From assembly GCF_021215455.1 (NCBI RefSeq), contig NZ_JAJPWV010000002.1, positions 682,001-746,000 on the forward strand: 64,000 nt of DNA, read 5' to 3'. Shown here piece by piece: positions 57,783 to 64,000 of the stretch. A model generated the notes under the pieces. The model had not been told where the DNA came from. It was given only the letters and a program-made list of their open reading frames with translations, and searched no databases. This DNA is from Mucilaginibacter roseus. Lineage in GTDB: Bacteria; Bacteroidota; Bacteroidia; Sphingobacteriales; Sphingobacteriaceae. The translations under genes and the position numbers were made by a program. The number at the start of each line of letters is the position of its first letter. Positions within the stretch are counted from its first letter, which is position 1.

Positions 57783-58676
57783 TTATGCCTTGGGATGGGC
57801 GAGTTTATAAATAGACTTTAATCGTTCAACTGAGTTGTGCGTATACACCTGCGTTGCACTGAGGCTGGCATGGCCCAGTAATTCTTTAATAGAATTAAGG
57901 TCCGCGCCTTTATTTAAAAGCGTAGTTGCAAAGGTATGCCTCAGCACATGCGGGCTGCGCTTTTTTTGGGTTGATATGTAGGAGAGGTATTTTTGCACTA
58001 TCAAATAAATTAGTTTCGGATACGCGTTTGCTCCTTTATTTGTAACGATCAGCGTTAACAAATTGTTATCGAAATTTTGAATTTTCTTTAACTCTATATA
58101 ACCAGCAAGCAAAACGGACAGTTCACGGTTTACAGGTACTATACGCTGTTTATTACGCTTACCCAAAACCTTTATAGTGCCCTCATGGGCGTTATAATCT
58201 GCATCTGTTAATCCCAACAACTCCGCAAGGCGGATGCCGGTTCCAAAAAGCAACTCGATCACTAATTTATCCCGCTGGCTTTCAAAGCTCCCGTCGAAAA
58301 CGGTTTCATTATCCAGCATGCGGGCAAGCTTATAATCTTCAACCACCACAGGTAGTGTTTTAGGCACCTTTGGCGTATTTACCCTGGCGGCGGGGTTAAC
58401 GTCAATTACCTGCTCCTGCAATAAAAATTTAAAGTATTTGCGTAAAGTGGCTACTTTACGGTTAACGCTGCGCGCGCTGCGCTTATCCTCGTCCATGAGG
58501 GTAACCATCCAGGCGCGGATGTCATGATGTGAAATTTCGGAAGGGCTTTGAGGCGTGCCCCCTCCTATGGTTAGATGAGCGAAAAACTGTTCCAGATCTG
58601 AGCGGTACGCAGCAACCGTATGTGGCGAATACCTTTTCTCAAACTGTAAATAATTTATAAAACGCTCTAAAAACAT
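57783..58676 (-). CDS. Tyrosine recombinase (XerC/D-like)
   Basis: 297 residues from the ATG at 58676. The N-terminal SAM-like domain is FINYLQFEKRYSPHTVAAYR. The catalytic domain shows GTGIRLAELLGLTDADYNAH with Arg about 149, HVLRHTFATTLL with His243 and Arg246, LLGHASLSATQVYTH with the His and nucleophile Tyr278. Length and context (rpsU before, hpf after) match the housekeeping Xer recombinase of Bacteroidota that resolves chromosome dimers, so it is not a phage integrase. C or D cannot be told from this alone. Confidence 0.93.
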   Translation of the reverse strand: MFLERFINYLQFEKRYSPHTVAAYRSDLEQFFAHLTIGGGTPQSPSEISHHDIRAWMVTLMDEDKRSARSVNRKVATLRKYFKFLLQEQVIDVNPAARVNTPKVPKTLPVVVEDYKLARMLDNETVFDGSFESQRDKLVIELLFGTGIRLAELLGLTDADYNAHEGTIKVLGKRNKQRIVPVNRELSVLLAGYIELKKIQNFDNNLLTLIVTNKGANAYPKLIYLIVQKYLSYISTQKKRSPHVLRHTFATTLLNKGADLNSIKELLGHASLSATQVYTHNSVERLKSIYKLAHPKA

Positions 58677-58723
58677 AAAAACTATTTGCGCATCCGTGTA
58701 AATTGAATGTACAAATAGTTTTT
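58677..58723 (-). promoter_or_regulatory. Hairpin abutting the xer start codon
   Basis: 12-base arms at 58677-58688 and 58712-58723 pair perfectly around a 23-base loop. On the minus strand the second arm ends directly at the xer ATG, giving TTTTT-ATG-TTTTT. It could end rpsU transcripts or mask the xer start. Confidence 0.5.
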
Positions 58724-58771
58724 AATATGTTTTATAGAAAAACTGAAAAATTCTTGATCGACTGAAAAGAA

Positions 58772-58966
58772 TTACGCAGTAGTATCTAAGTTTAAGCCTT
58801 GTTTGTAGATAGCGTTTTTAACTACCGTACGGCGAGTAACTGATTTTTTCTCGAAAGCCTGGCGGCTGCGAAGTTCTCTTAAAACACCAGTTTTTTCAAA
58901 TTTCTTTTTGAAGCGTTTTAACGCTTTATCTAATGATTCGCCTTCTTTAACGTTGATAATGATCAT
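58772..58966 (-). CDS. rpsU: 30S ribosomal protein S21
   Basis: 64 residues from the ATG at 58966. MIIINVKEGESLDKALKRFK is the standard S21 start, and ELRSRQAFEKKSVTRRTVV the basic helix. S21 sits near the 3' end of 16S rRNA; in Bacteroidota it helps to hide the anti-Shine-Dalgarno sequence. Its own gene has AAAGGAGGT upstream, so production could rise when S21 is scarce. A TACCTTTG -7-like promoter lies just before it. Confidence 0.98.
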   Translation of the reverse strand: MIIINVKEGESLDKALKRFKKKFEKTGVLRELRSRQAFEKKSVTRRTVVKNAIYKQGLNLDTTA

Positions 58967-58978
58967 ATGCTCTTAAAT

Positions 58979-58987
58979 ACCTCCTTT
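58979..58987 (-). promoter_or_regulatory. Strong Shine-Dalgarno sequence of rpsU
   Basis: AAAGGAGGT on the minus strand, full complement to the 16S anti-Shine-Dalgarno core, 12 bases before the ATG. The spacer is longer than usual. This is the feature expected for S21 autoregulation in this phylum. Confidence 0.85.
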
Positions 58988-58996
58988 CAGGGACGA

Positions 58997-59004
58997 CAAA
59001 GGTA
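58997..59004 (-). promoter_or_regulatory. Candidate -7 promoter element of rpsU
   Basis: TACCTTTG on the minus strand matches the Bacteroidota -7 consensus TAnnTTTG. No clear -33 TTTG is visible. A start site shortly downstream would give a very short leader beginning just before the Shine-Dalgarno sequence. Confidence 0.45.
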
Positions 59005-59071
59005 GATATAAAGTTTTGATTTTTAAAATGCCTGCTGCGTTTTATTTTTATGATTTATAAGCACTTGCATT

Positions 59072-59599
59072 TTAGTATTCGGCCAATACAATAATATTAT
59101 CACTTACGGGCGCTATACGTTCGCGGCCGTTTAAAAAACCAAGGCCTACCACAAAGGTAAAACCCACTACCTCGCCACCCATTTCCTGTATCAACTCGCT
59201 GGCGGCGCTTACAGTGCCCCCCGTAGCTAATAAATCGTCGTGAATCAATATCCGTGCGCCGGGTTCAAACGCATCGGTATGCAGTTCAATGGTGGCGGTA
59301 CCATATTCCAGATCATAAACTTTTTGCTTTACCGTATACGGAAGCTTACCTGCCTTGCGCACGGGCACAAACGGCACACCCAGTTTATTAGCCAGTGTGA
59401 GCCCAAACAAAAAGCCGCGGCTTTCCACACCTGCAACGGCATCTATATGCTTGTCTTTAAGTTGCTCAACAAAGGCATCAGTAATCCCAACGCATAGTTC
59501 CGCATCCTTTAATATAGGTGTGATGTCTTTAAATACTATTCCCGCCTTCGGGAAATCAGGTATATCACGTATGGCTTGCTTTATTTTTTGCGCTATCAT
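59072..59599 (-). CDS. apt: Adenine phosphoribosyltransferase
   Basis: 175 residues from the ATG at 59599. It makes AMP from adenine and PRPP. FPKAGIVFKDITPILKDAEL near the start, VAGVESRGFLFGLTLANKLG near residue 60, FVPVRKAGKLPYTVKQKVYD, and the PRPP-binding ARILIHDDLLATGGTVSAAS near 125 are all present, and the length is typical. It overlaps the ComEA-like gene by 4 bp, so the two are coupled. Confidence 0.97.
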   Translation of the reverse strand: MIAQKIKQAIRDIPDFPKAGIVFKDITPILKDAELCVGITDAFVEQLKDKHIDAVAGVESRGFLFGLTLANKLGVPFVPVRKAGKLPYTVKQKVYDLEYGTATIELHTDAFEPGARILIHDDLLATGGTVSAASELIQEMGGEVVGFTFVVGLGFLNGRERIAPVSDNIIVLAEY

Positions 59600-60429
59600 T
59601 TAAATACTAAATATGGCTTAATCTTATTTATAGTTGCGGCGTCTAATATCGCAATATCTGCCAAATCATCTGCCGATAAATATTCGCCATGCTGCAACCG
59701 GTACTGTACTATGGCATTAGCCTGCTTGTAATTAAGGTATGGCAAACGGTTTAATTCCTCGGCTTCTGCCTGGTTAACATCAATCTTTTTAATATATGCC
59801 GGATTCACTTTCAGCTGATCACCAATTTCCTGGTATTTCTCTCTATCCATACCATAAACTTCGAGTAGTTGCCGTTTGCTATGAAAACCACCCAGCAATT
59901 CCCTGTACTTGATGATATGTTTTGCAAAAGCGGGGCCAATGCCATAAACCGTTTTCAATTTAGCGGTATCAGCGCTGTTTAACTCAAGCGGTACAATAAG
60001 TTTTGCCTTGTGAGTATGACCAGACTTGCCTTCGGGCAGATCAATAAAAGGCTCGAGTTGTTTATATTTTCGGGCTGATATACTGTAAAGCCTGGCAACA
60101 TCTGTCTTGGTATAAAACCTGCCGCCTTTTTGGCGATAGTGCATGATAACCGTAGCCTGCCTTTCCGTTAAACCGAGCTTTTTCCACCCGGATAGTGAAA
60201 GCGTGTCGGGATTGAATTTTTTAATTGCGGCAACGGGGTAATTAGCCTCTGCATTTGCTCTGTTCAGCTTCTTAACCAGATCCTTTAGAGCTTTATCATC
60301 GATAATATCAGCAGTAACATTAAAAGTATATATTCTCGAGAAATATACAACAATGATGATTGCAAATAATACAACCAGCCCGTTCCACGTTTTTTTAGTT
60401 ATTGCCAGTTGCTTATTTAAATATGCCAT
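59596..60429 (-). CDS. ComEA-like helix-hairpin-helix protein
   Basis: 277 residues from the ATG at 60429. One membrane helix lies near the N-terminus (WNGLVVLFAIIIVVYFSRIY). Three helix-hairpin-helix repeats follow: GLTERQATVIMHYRQKGGRF near residue 95, KLKTVYGIGPAFAKHIIKYR near 165 and NRLPYLNYKQANAIVQYRLQ near 235. ComEA binds incoming DNA outside the membrane in competent bacteria; in Bacteroidota the family is common without a proven competence role. It overlaps apt by 4 bp and diverges from the acyltransferase gene on the other strand. Confidence 0.85.
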   Translation of the reverse strand: MAYLNKQLAITKKTWNGLVVLFAIIIVVYFSRIYTFNVTADIIDDKALKDLVKKLNRANAEANYPVAAIKKFNPDTLSLSGWKKLGLTERQATVIMHYRQKGGRFYTKTDVARLYSISARKYKQLEPFIDLPEGKSGHTHKAKLIVPLELNSADTAKLKTVYGIGPAFAKHIIKYRELLGGFHSKRQLLEVYGMDREKYQEIGDQLKVNPAYIKKIDVNQAEAEELNRLPYLNYKQANAIVQYRLQHGEYLSADDLADIAILDAATINKIKPYLVFK

Positions 60430-60513
60430 ATTGAGTGGGCTACGCTATCAATATTAGAGAAAATTGCGGATATTTAATTTTTTTTGTGCACGATTACCTG
60501 ATTACGTTAACTG

Positions 60514-62268
60514 ATGAAAATAATAACTACCGACGAATTTGCAAAAGCAACCAAGCTGGACAAGCTGAAAATGCCCGGACTTGCTTCTTTGCTGATGGAG
60601 TTGATGAAAATAAACCAGGTGAACGATTTGTTTGCCCAGGCCCAACCCAAACAAGGACCTGATTTTGTTGACGCCATATTGGAAGGCTGCGGCGTTAGCA
60701 TTGAATATGACGAGGCCGATCTTAAAAACATACCCCGCGAAGGTGGGTTTATTGCCATTGCCAACCATCCTTATGGTGGCATTGAGGGTATGGTATTACT
60801 AAAAATGCTTTGTACCGTTAGGCCTGATGCCAAAATAATGGCCAACTTTCTGCTTAAAAAGATACCTAACCTGGCAGATTATTTTATCGCGGTAAACCCG
60901 TTCGAAAACATCGACCACTCGTCGAGCATCAGCGGGTTAAAGAATACGCTTGAACTGCTAACTAATGGCACCCCTATCGGCATCTTCCCGGCAGGCGAAG
61001 TGTCAACGTTCCAGATAGACCAGCGTGAGGTGACTGATAAATTGTGGCATCCCGTAGTAGGTAAAATCATAGCGAAAGCCAAAGTGCCTGTGGTGCCTAT
61101 TTATTTCCACGGGAATAATGGTTTAATATTTAACCTGCTTAGCCTCATCCACCCTACCCTGCGCACGGCAAAGTTACCGTCGGAGTTATTCAACAAGCAG
61201 GGCCATACCATTAAGCTGCGCATTGGCAAACCTATTCAATATGCTGATATACCTGATAATAATAACGGCACCAAAGTATTAAGTTTTTTACGCGCCAAAA
61301 CCTATGCCTTAGGTGCAGGATTGGCTGAGGAGAAAAAACTGTTTAGCCCAAGCAACCTGTTTAAGATACGTAAGACACCCGAGGAGATCGTGGCTGAGAC
61401 CGATGCAGCCGTGCTCGAAAAAGAAGTTGCGGCATTGCGCGAAAAATACCGCTATGTGGCTGAAGGCAATTACGAATTGTTTATTGCGCCGCCATCAACT
61501 GTGCCTTGTGTGATTAGGGAGATTGGCCGCCTGCGCGAGATAACGTTTAGAGAAGTGGGCGAAGGCACCAACAAAAAGATAGACCTTGACGAATATGACA
61601 TCTATTATCATCACCTGTTTATATGGGATATTGAATCCAAAAAGATTGTTGGCGCATATCGCATAGGGCTGGGCGATGAGATATTTTACAGCATGGGCAA
61701 AAAAGGTTTTTATGTGGCTGAGCTATTCAAAATAAAGTCGCAATTAATGCCGGTGTTGCGTAAAAGCCTGGAGCTTGGCCGGTCATTCATCCGCAAGGAA
61801 TACCAGCAAAAGCCCATACCGCTGTTCCTAATGTGGAAGGGAATCTTCCGCTACCTGGTTGAAAACCCGCGCTACCGTTACCTGATCGGGCCGGTAAGCA
61901 TCAGTAACTCCTTTTCAAATCTCTCTAAATCGCTCATTGTTGATTATATCAACCGCAATCACTTTGATCATGAACTGGCGCAGTACGTAAAGCCGCGTAA
62001 AAAATTCAAGGTTGATTTTTCGAGCGTTGATACTGATATATTAAAAGGCGGCGAGGATAATTTCAAGATGCTTGATAGCATTATATCTGACATCGAAGTA
62101 CGCAGCATGAAGGTACCTGTATTGCTTCGCCAGTATATTGGTTTAAATGCCAAGATCATCTGCTTTAATATCGATCCTAAGTTTGCCGACTCGCTTGACG
62201 GTTTCCTTGTACTCGACCTGGAAAAGGTACCTCAGGAGATGCTCGACAAACTTGCAAAAAGCTCATAA
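60514..62268 (+). CDS. Two-domain acyltransferase (OlsF-like, ornithine/aminolipid synthesis)
   Basis: 584 residues from the ATG at 60514. The N-terminal half is a PlsC-type acyltransferase: FIAIANHPYGGIEGMVLLKM near residue 85 (NH motif), GIFPAGEVSTF near 155 in place of FPEGTR, and VPVVPIYFHGNN near 190. The C-terminal half is a GNAT-like hemolysin/OlsB domain: IREIGRLREITFREVGEG near 330 and KKIVGAYRIGLGDEIFYSMG near 380. Fusions of this order (OlsF, known from Serratia and Flavobacterium johnsoniae) make ornithine lipids; the C-terminal domain makes the amide bond, the N-terminal one the ester. Glycine-lipid type products are also possible. Confidence 0.82.
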   Translation: MKIITTDEFAKATKLDKLKMPGLASLLMELMKINQVNDLFAQAQPKQGPDFVDAILEGCGVSIEYDEADLKNIPREGGFIAIANHPYGGIEGMVLLKMLCTVRPDAKIMANFLLKKIPNLADYFIAVNPFENIDHSSSISGLKNTLELLTNGTPIGIFPAGEVSTFQIDQREVTDKLWHPVVGKIIAKAKVPVVPIYFHGNNGLIFNLLSLIHPTLRTAKLPSELFNKQGHTIKLRIGKPIQYADIPDNNNGTKVLSFLRAKTYALGAGLAEEKKLFSPSNLFKIRKTPEEIVAETDAAVLEKEVAALREKYRYVAEGNYELFIAPPSTVPCVIREIGRLREITFREVGEGTNKKIDLDEYDIYYHHLFIWDIESKKIVGAYRIGLGDEIFYSMGKKGFYVAELFKIKSQLMPVLRKSLELGRSFIRKEYQQKPIPLFLMWKGIFRYLVENPRYRYLIGPVSISNSFSNLSKSLIVDYINRNHFDHELAQYVKPRKKFKVDFSSVDTDILKGGEDNFKMLDSIISDIEVRSMKVPVLLRQYIGLNAKIICFNIDPKFADSLDGFLVLDLEKVPQEMLDKLAKSS

Positions 62269-62272
62269 AACA

Positions 62273-62302
62273 AAAAGGGTTGGCAAAATTGCCAACCCTT
62301 TT
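62273..62302. terminator. Bidirectional intrinsic terminator
   Basis: AAAAGGGTTGGCAA / TTGCCAACCCTTTT form a 14-base palindrome around two A. Run of T on both strands. It serves the convergent genes ending at 62268 (+) and 62322 (-). Confidence 0.9.
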
Positions 62303-62321
62303 CTATGTAGTTGCTATTTGA

Positions 62322-63770
62322 TTATTTAACAGCACCAGGAGTTGTGTACGGAAGGCTTTGAGGATCAAAGCTTGCCCATCCAGAAGCCCAGTTCTCGGTA
62401 CCGAAAGCACCTTTGAAAGCTACTTTATCAAACCAGCTGTTGTTTACTTTAGCATTGGTGAAAACTGCACCTGTTAACGCAACTGAACCTGATTTTTGAG
62501 TAAAGTTTGGAACACCAGCTCTTGTACCACCAGCTATATCAGCTGAGAACTTATATGGATCAGTATAAAAATCTGAAGCATAAGATGCTGGCAAGAAGCT
62601 ATTATCAGCAGTTAGCAGGGTAGTAACCGCAGCAAGCGCAGCGCTTGAAGCTTTGATTTGATTACTTTTACCATTGCTGCCAGCTACAATATTACCTGAG
62701 AATACTGATGTACCATCTAACAATGCTTTTGATGAATTGATAGTGCTGTTAGCCGGACGAGCGTCGTCATAAAAAACACCTTCAGTGTAACCCGCAATTA
62801 CAGAGTTAAAGATGCTGATAGCAGAGTTACGACGGATTTGAGCACCGTGCTGGAAGTTAGCGTTGATGTTGCTCATGTCTGCTTTTTCAACCGGACCTAA
62901 TATGGTAACGTTTGAGAATACAGCGTTAGTTTGAGGGGCATCGTTAGTACCGTTTGCGTTGTTGTCTGACTCGAAACCGTTTGAGCCTGATACGTCAGCA
63001 GTAGCAGCTAAACGCTGGGCTAAAGCATATTGAATTTTACCGGAAAAGCCGTTGTCGGTATCAAAATCATCATCCCAGGTATCGATAGCTAATAAGTGTT
63101 TAGCGTTTACTGAACCACCAAACCACTCGAAAGCGTCGTCACCTGAGCGGTAAACCTCTACATAATCAATTGTAGTGCCTGAACCAACGCTACCAAAGGT
63201 AATACCGTTGATCTCGTTATCAGGGCTTAGAGCGATACCGGCAAACTCAACACGTACATATTTTAAAGTACCAGAGTTATCAGTATCATCAGTACCGCCG
63301 TGTTTACCTTTATCGGTAGCATCAGATATGCCTTCGATAGAGATTGATGTACCACCATTGTTTTTAGCTTTACCTAAAAGGATCAAGCCACCCCAATCAC
63401 CTTCTTTACGTGCACCTGCAGCTACGTTTGATGTAAAAACGATTGGTTTATCTACAGTACCTGTAGCATTTATTTTTGCACCGCGGGTAATAATCAAAGC
63501 ACCTTTAGTTGCTTTGTCACCTTTAATTATTGTACCTGGCTCAATGGTTAACGTGGCATTGTTAGTTACAAAAACATTACCCTTTAAAAGGTAAATCTTA
63601 TCTGCAGTCCAGGTGGTATTGCTTGTAATATCGCCTTGCACAGTAACCGCGTTTCCTGTTTCGCCACCAGTAATTGGAGGTATAATCAGTTCGCCATCTG
63701 AATCGCTCTTAGAGCAGCTTGTTACCACAACGGCCGCGCTCAGTAAAACAAGTAATAATTTTTTTTTCAT
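62322..63770 (-). CDS. Surface lipoprotein paired with TonB-dependent receptor
   Basis: 482 residues. The start is the ATG at 63770; an ATG-like codon at 63809 would add 13 residues before a normal lipoprotein signal. MKKKLLLVLLSAAVVVTSCS ends in a lipobox with Cys19. The mature part has repeated beta-solenoid text: NATLTIEPGTIIKGDKATKG near residue 75, KEGDWGGLILLGKAKNNGGT near 120, and DYVEVYRSGDDAFEWFGGSV near 200. Proteins with this DWGGL/DDAFEWFGG pattern are common in Bacteroidota, usually beside a TonB-dependent receptor, as here. The function is not established; surface capture of a nutrient for the receptor is inferred. Confidence 0.8.
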   Translation of the reverse strand: MKKKLLLVLLSAAVVVTSCSKSDSDGELIIPPITGGETGNAVTVQGDITSNTTWTADKIYLLKGNVFVTNNATLTIEPGTIIKGDKATKGALIITRGAKINATGTVDKPIVFTSNVAAGARKEGDWGGLILLGKAKNNGGTSISIEGISDATDKGKHGGTDDTDNSGTLKYVRVEFAGIALSPDNEINGITFGSVGSGTTIDYVEVYRSGDDAFEWFGGSVNAKHLLAIDTWDDDFDTDNGFSGKIQYALAQRLAATADVSGSNGFESDNNANGTNDAPQTNAVFSNVTILGPVEKADMSNINANFQHGAQIRRNSAISIFNSVIAGYTEGVFYDDARPANSTINSSKALLDGTSVFSGNIVAGSNGKSNQIKASSAALAAVTTLLTADNSFLPASYASDFYTDPYKFSADIAGGTRAGVPNFTQKSGSVALTGAVFTNAKVNNSWFDKVAFKGAFGTENWASGWASFDPQSLPYTTPGAVK

Positions 63771-63883
63771 TTTTATCGTTTCTGTTTCTTTCCTCAAAAG
63801 TGTAAACACAACATAAATTCATTATTACCGCACGTTAAAATGTGTGTTAATAATACTCATGCTGTGTTTACATTAATTTAATT

Positions 63884-64000
63884 TTAGAAGTTATAAGTGA
63901 AGGTAAACGAGTAGTTGGTTCCTACACGGTATGAACGTAATGTCTCATCAGCACTTGGTTCATACTTTTTACTGGTATTGTTATCAAAGTAATAGTTGTA
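63884..64000 (-). CDS. TonB-dependent receptor, C-terminus (partial)
   Basis: Only the last 38 codons and the TAA stop are inside the window; the rest lies beyond the right edge. The visible end (SYRVGTNYSFTFTYNF) is a final outer membrane beta-strand with alternating hydrophobic residues and a terminal Phe, the export signal for the BAM machinery. It lies 113 bp before the surface lipoprotein gene on the same strand, consistent with an uptake pair. Confidence 0.75.
   Translation of the reverse strand, partial: YNYYFDNNTSKKYEPSADETLRSYRVGTNYSFTFTYNF

Noticed and set aside
57783..58676. Tyrosine recombinase as a sign of a mobile element
   Set aside because: It lies in the conserved order rpsU-xer-hpf next to essential genes, with no attachment site repeats and no phage genes.
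60502..60768. Two open frames of 85-88 codons on the minus strand opposite the OlsF-like gene
   Set aside because: They are antisense to conserved codons of the acyltransferase domain and have no recognisable features.

Overview
The window comes from a member of the Bacteroidota, most likely a Sphingobacteriaceae close to Mucilaginibacter or Pedobacter (inference). The grounds are the gene order rpsU-xer-hpf-tRNAs-tuf-tRNA-Trp-secE-nusG-rplKAJL-rpoBC, the near absence of Shine-Dalgarno sequences, many Bacteroidota-type lipoproteins, a gene of the DUF3467 family that in this phylum normally follows rpoC, and the C-terminus of a TonB-dependent outer membrane protein at the right edge. No insertion sequence, prophage or CRISPR array was seen.

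Layout, left to right. 1-5.3 kb: end of a metzincin-type protease lipoprotein, a small lipoprotein, a REP-like palindrome, a UbiD-family decarboxylase, a sugar nucleotidyltransferase, a small exported protein and the DUF3467 gene. 5.3-43.7 kb: a large exopolysaccharide/capsule locus, all on the minus strand, transcribed from right to left: CpsB-type phosphatase, UDP-sugar dehydrogenase, Wza, Wzc with a Tyr-Gly tail, a winged-helix regulator, an ABC flippase candidate, two acyltransferase-3 proteins, an MBOAT/SGNH pair, two hexapeptide acyltransferases, about seven glycosyltransferase-like genes including a WbsX-like one, a Wzy-like polymerase, two CMP-sugar synthetase homologues, two DUF115 proteins, tailoring dehydrogenases, a SIS isomerase, an IMPase-like phosphatase, a secreted beta-helix protein, LhgO, and Gmd/Fcl for GDP-L-fucose. 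43.8-60.4 kb: housekeeping transcription and translation genes with five tRNAs, then apt and a ComEA-like gene. 60.5-64 kb: an OlsF-like double acyltransferase on the plus strand, then a surface lipoprotein and the partial TonB-dependent receptor.

How it works together (inference): sugars are activated as GDP-fucose, a UDP-uronic acid and one or two CMP-linked sugars, assembled on a lipid carrier, flipped by the ABC half-transporter or by a Wzx encoded elsewhere, polymerised by the Wzy-like protein and exported through Wza/Wzc, whose tyrosine phosphorylation would be reversed by the CpsB-type phosphatase. The most interesting part is a pair of CMP-sugar modules that lack a NeuB/KdsA-type synthase and sit with DUF115 proteins whose N-terminal GPS motif resembles that of sialyltransferases. 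Other points of note are the position of the whole locus between rpoC and the DUF3467 gene, strong Shine-Dalgarno sequences only on rpsU and hpf, and an 11-unit TG repeat between two locus genes.
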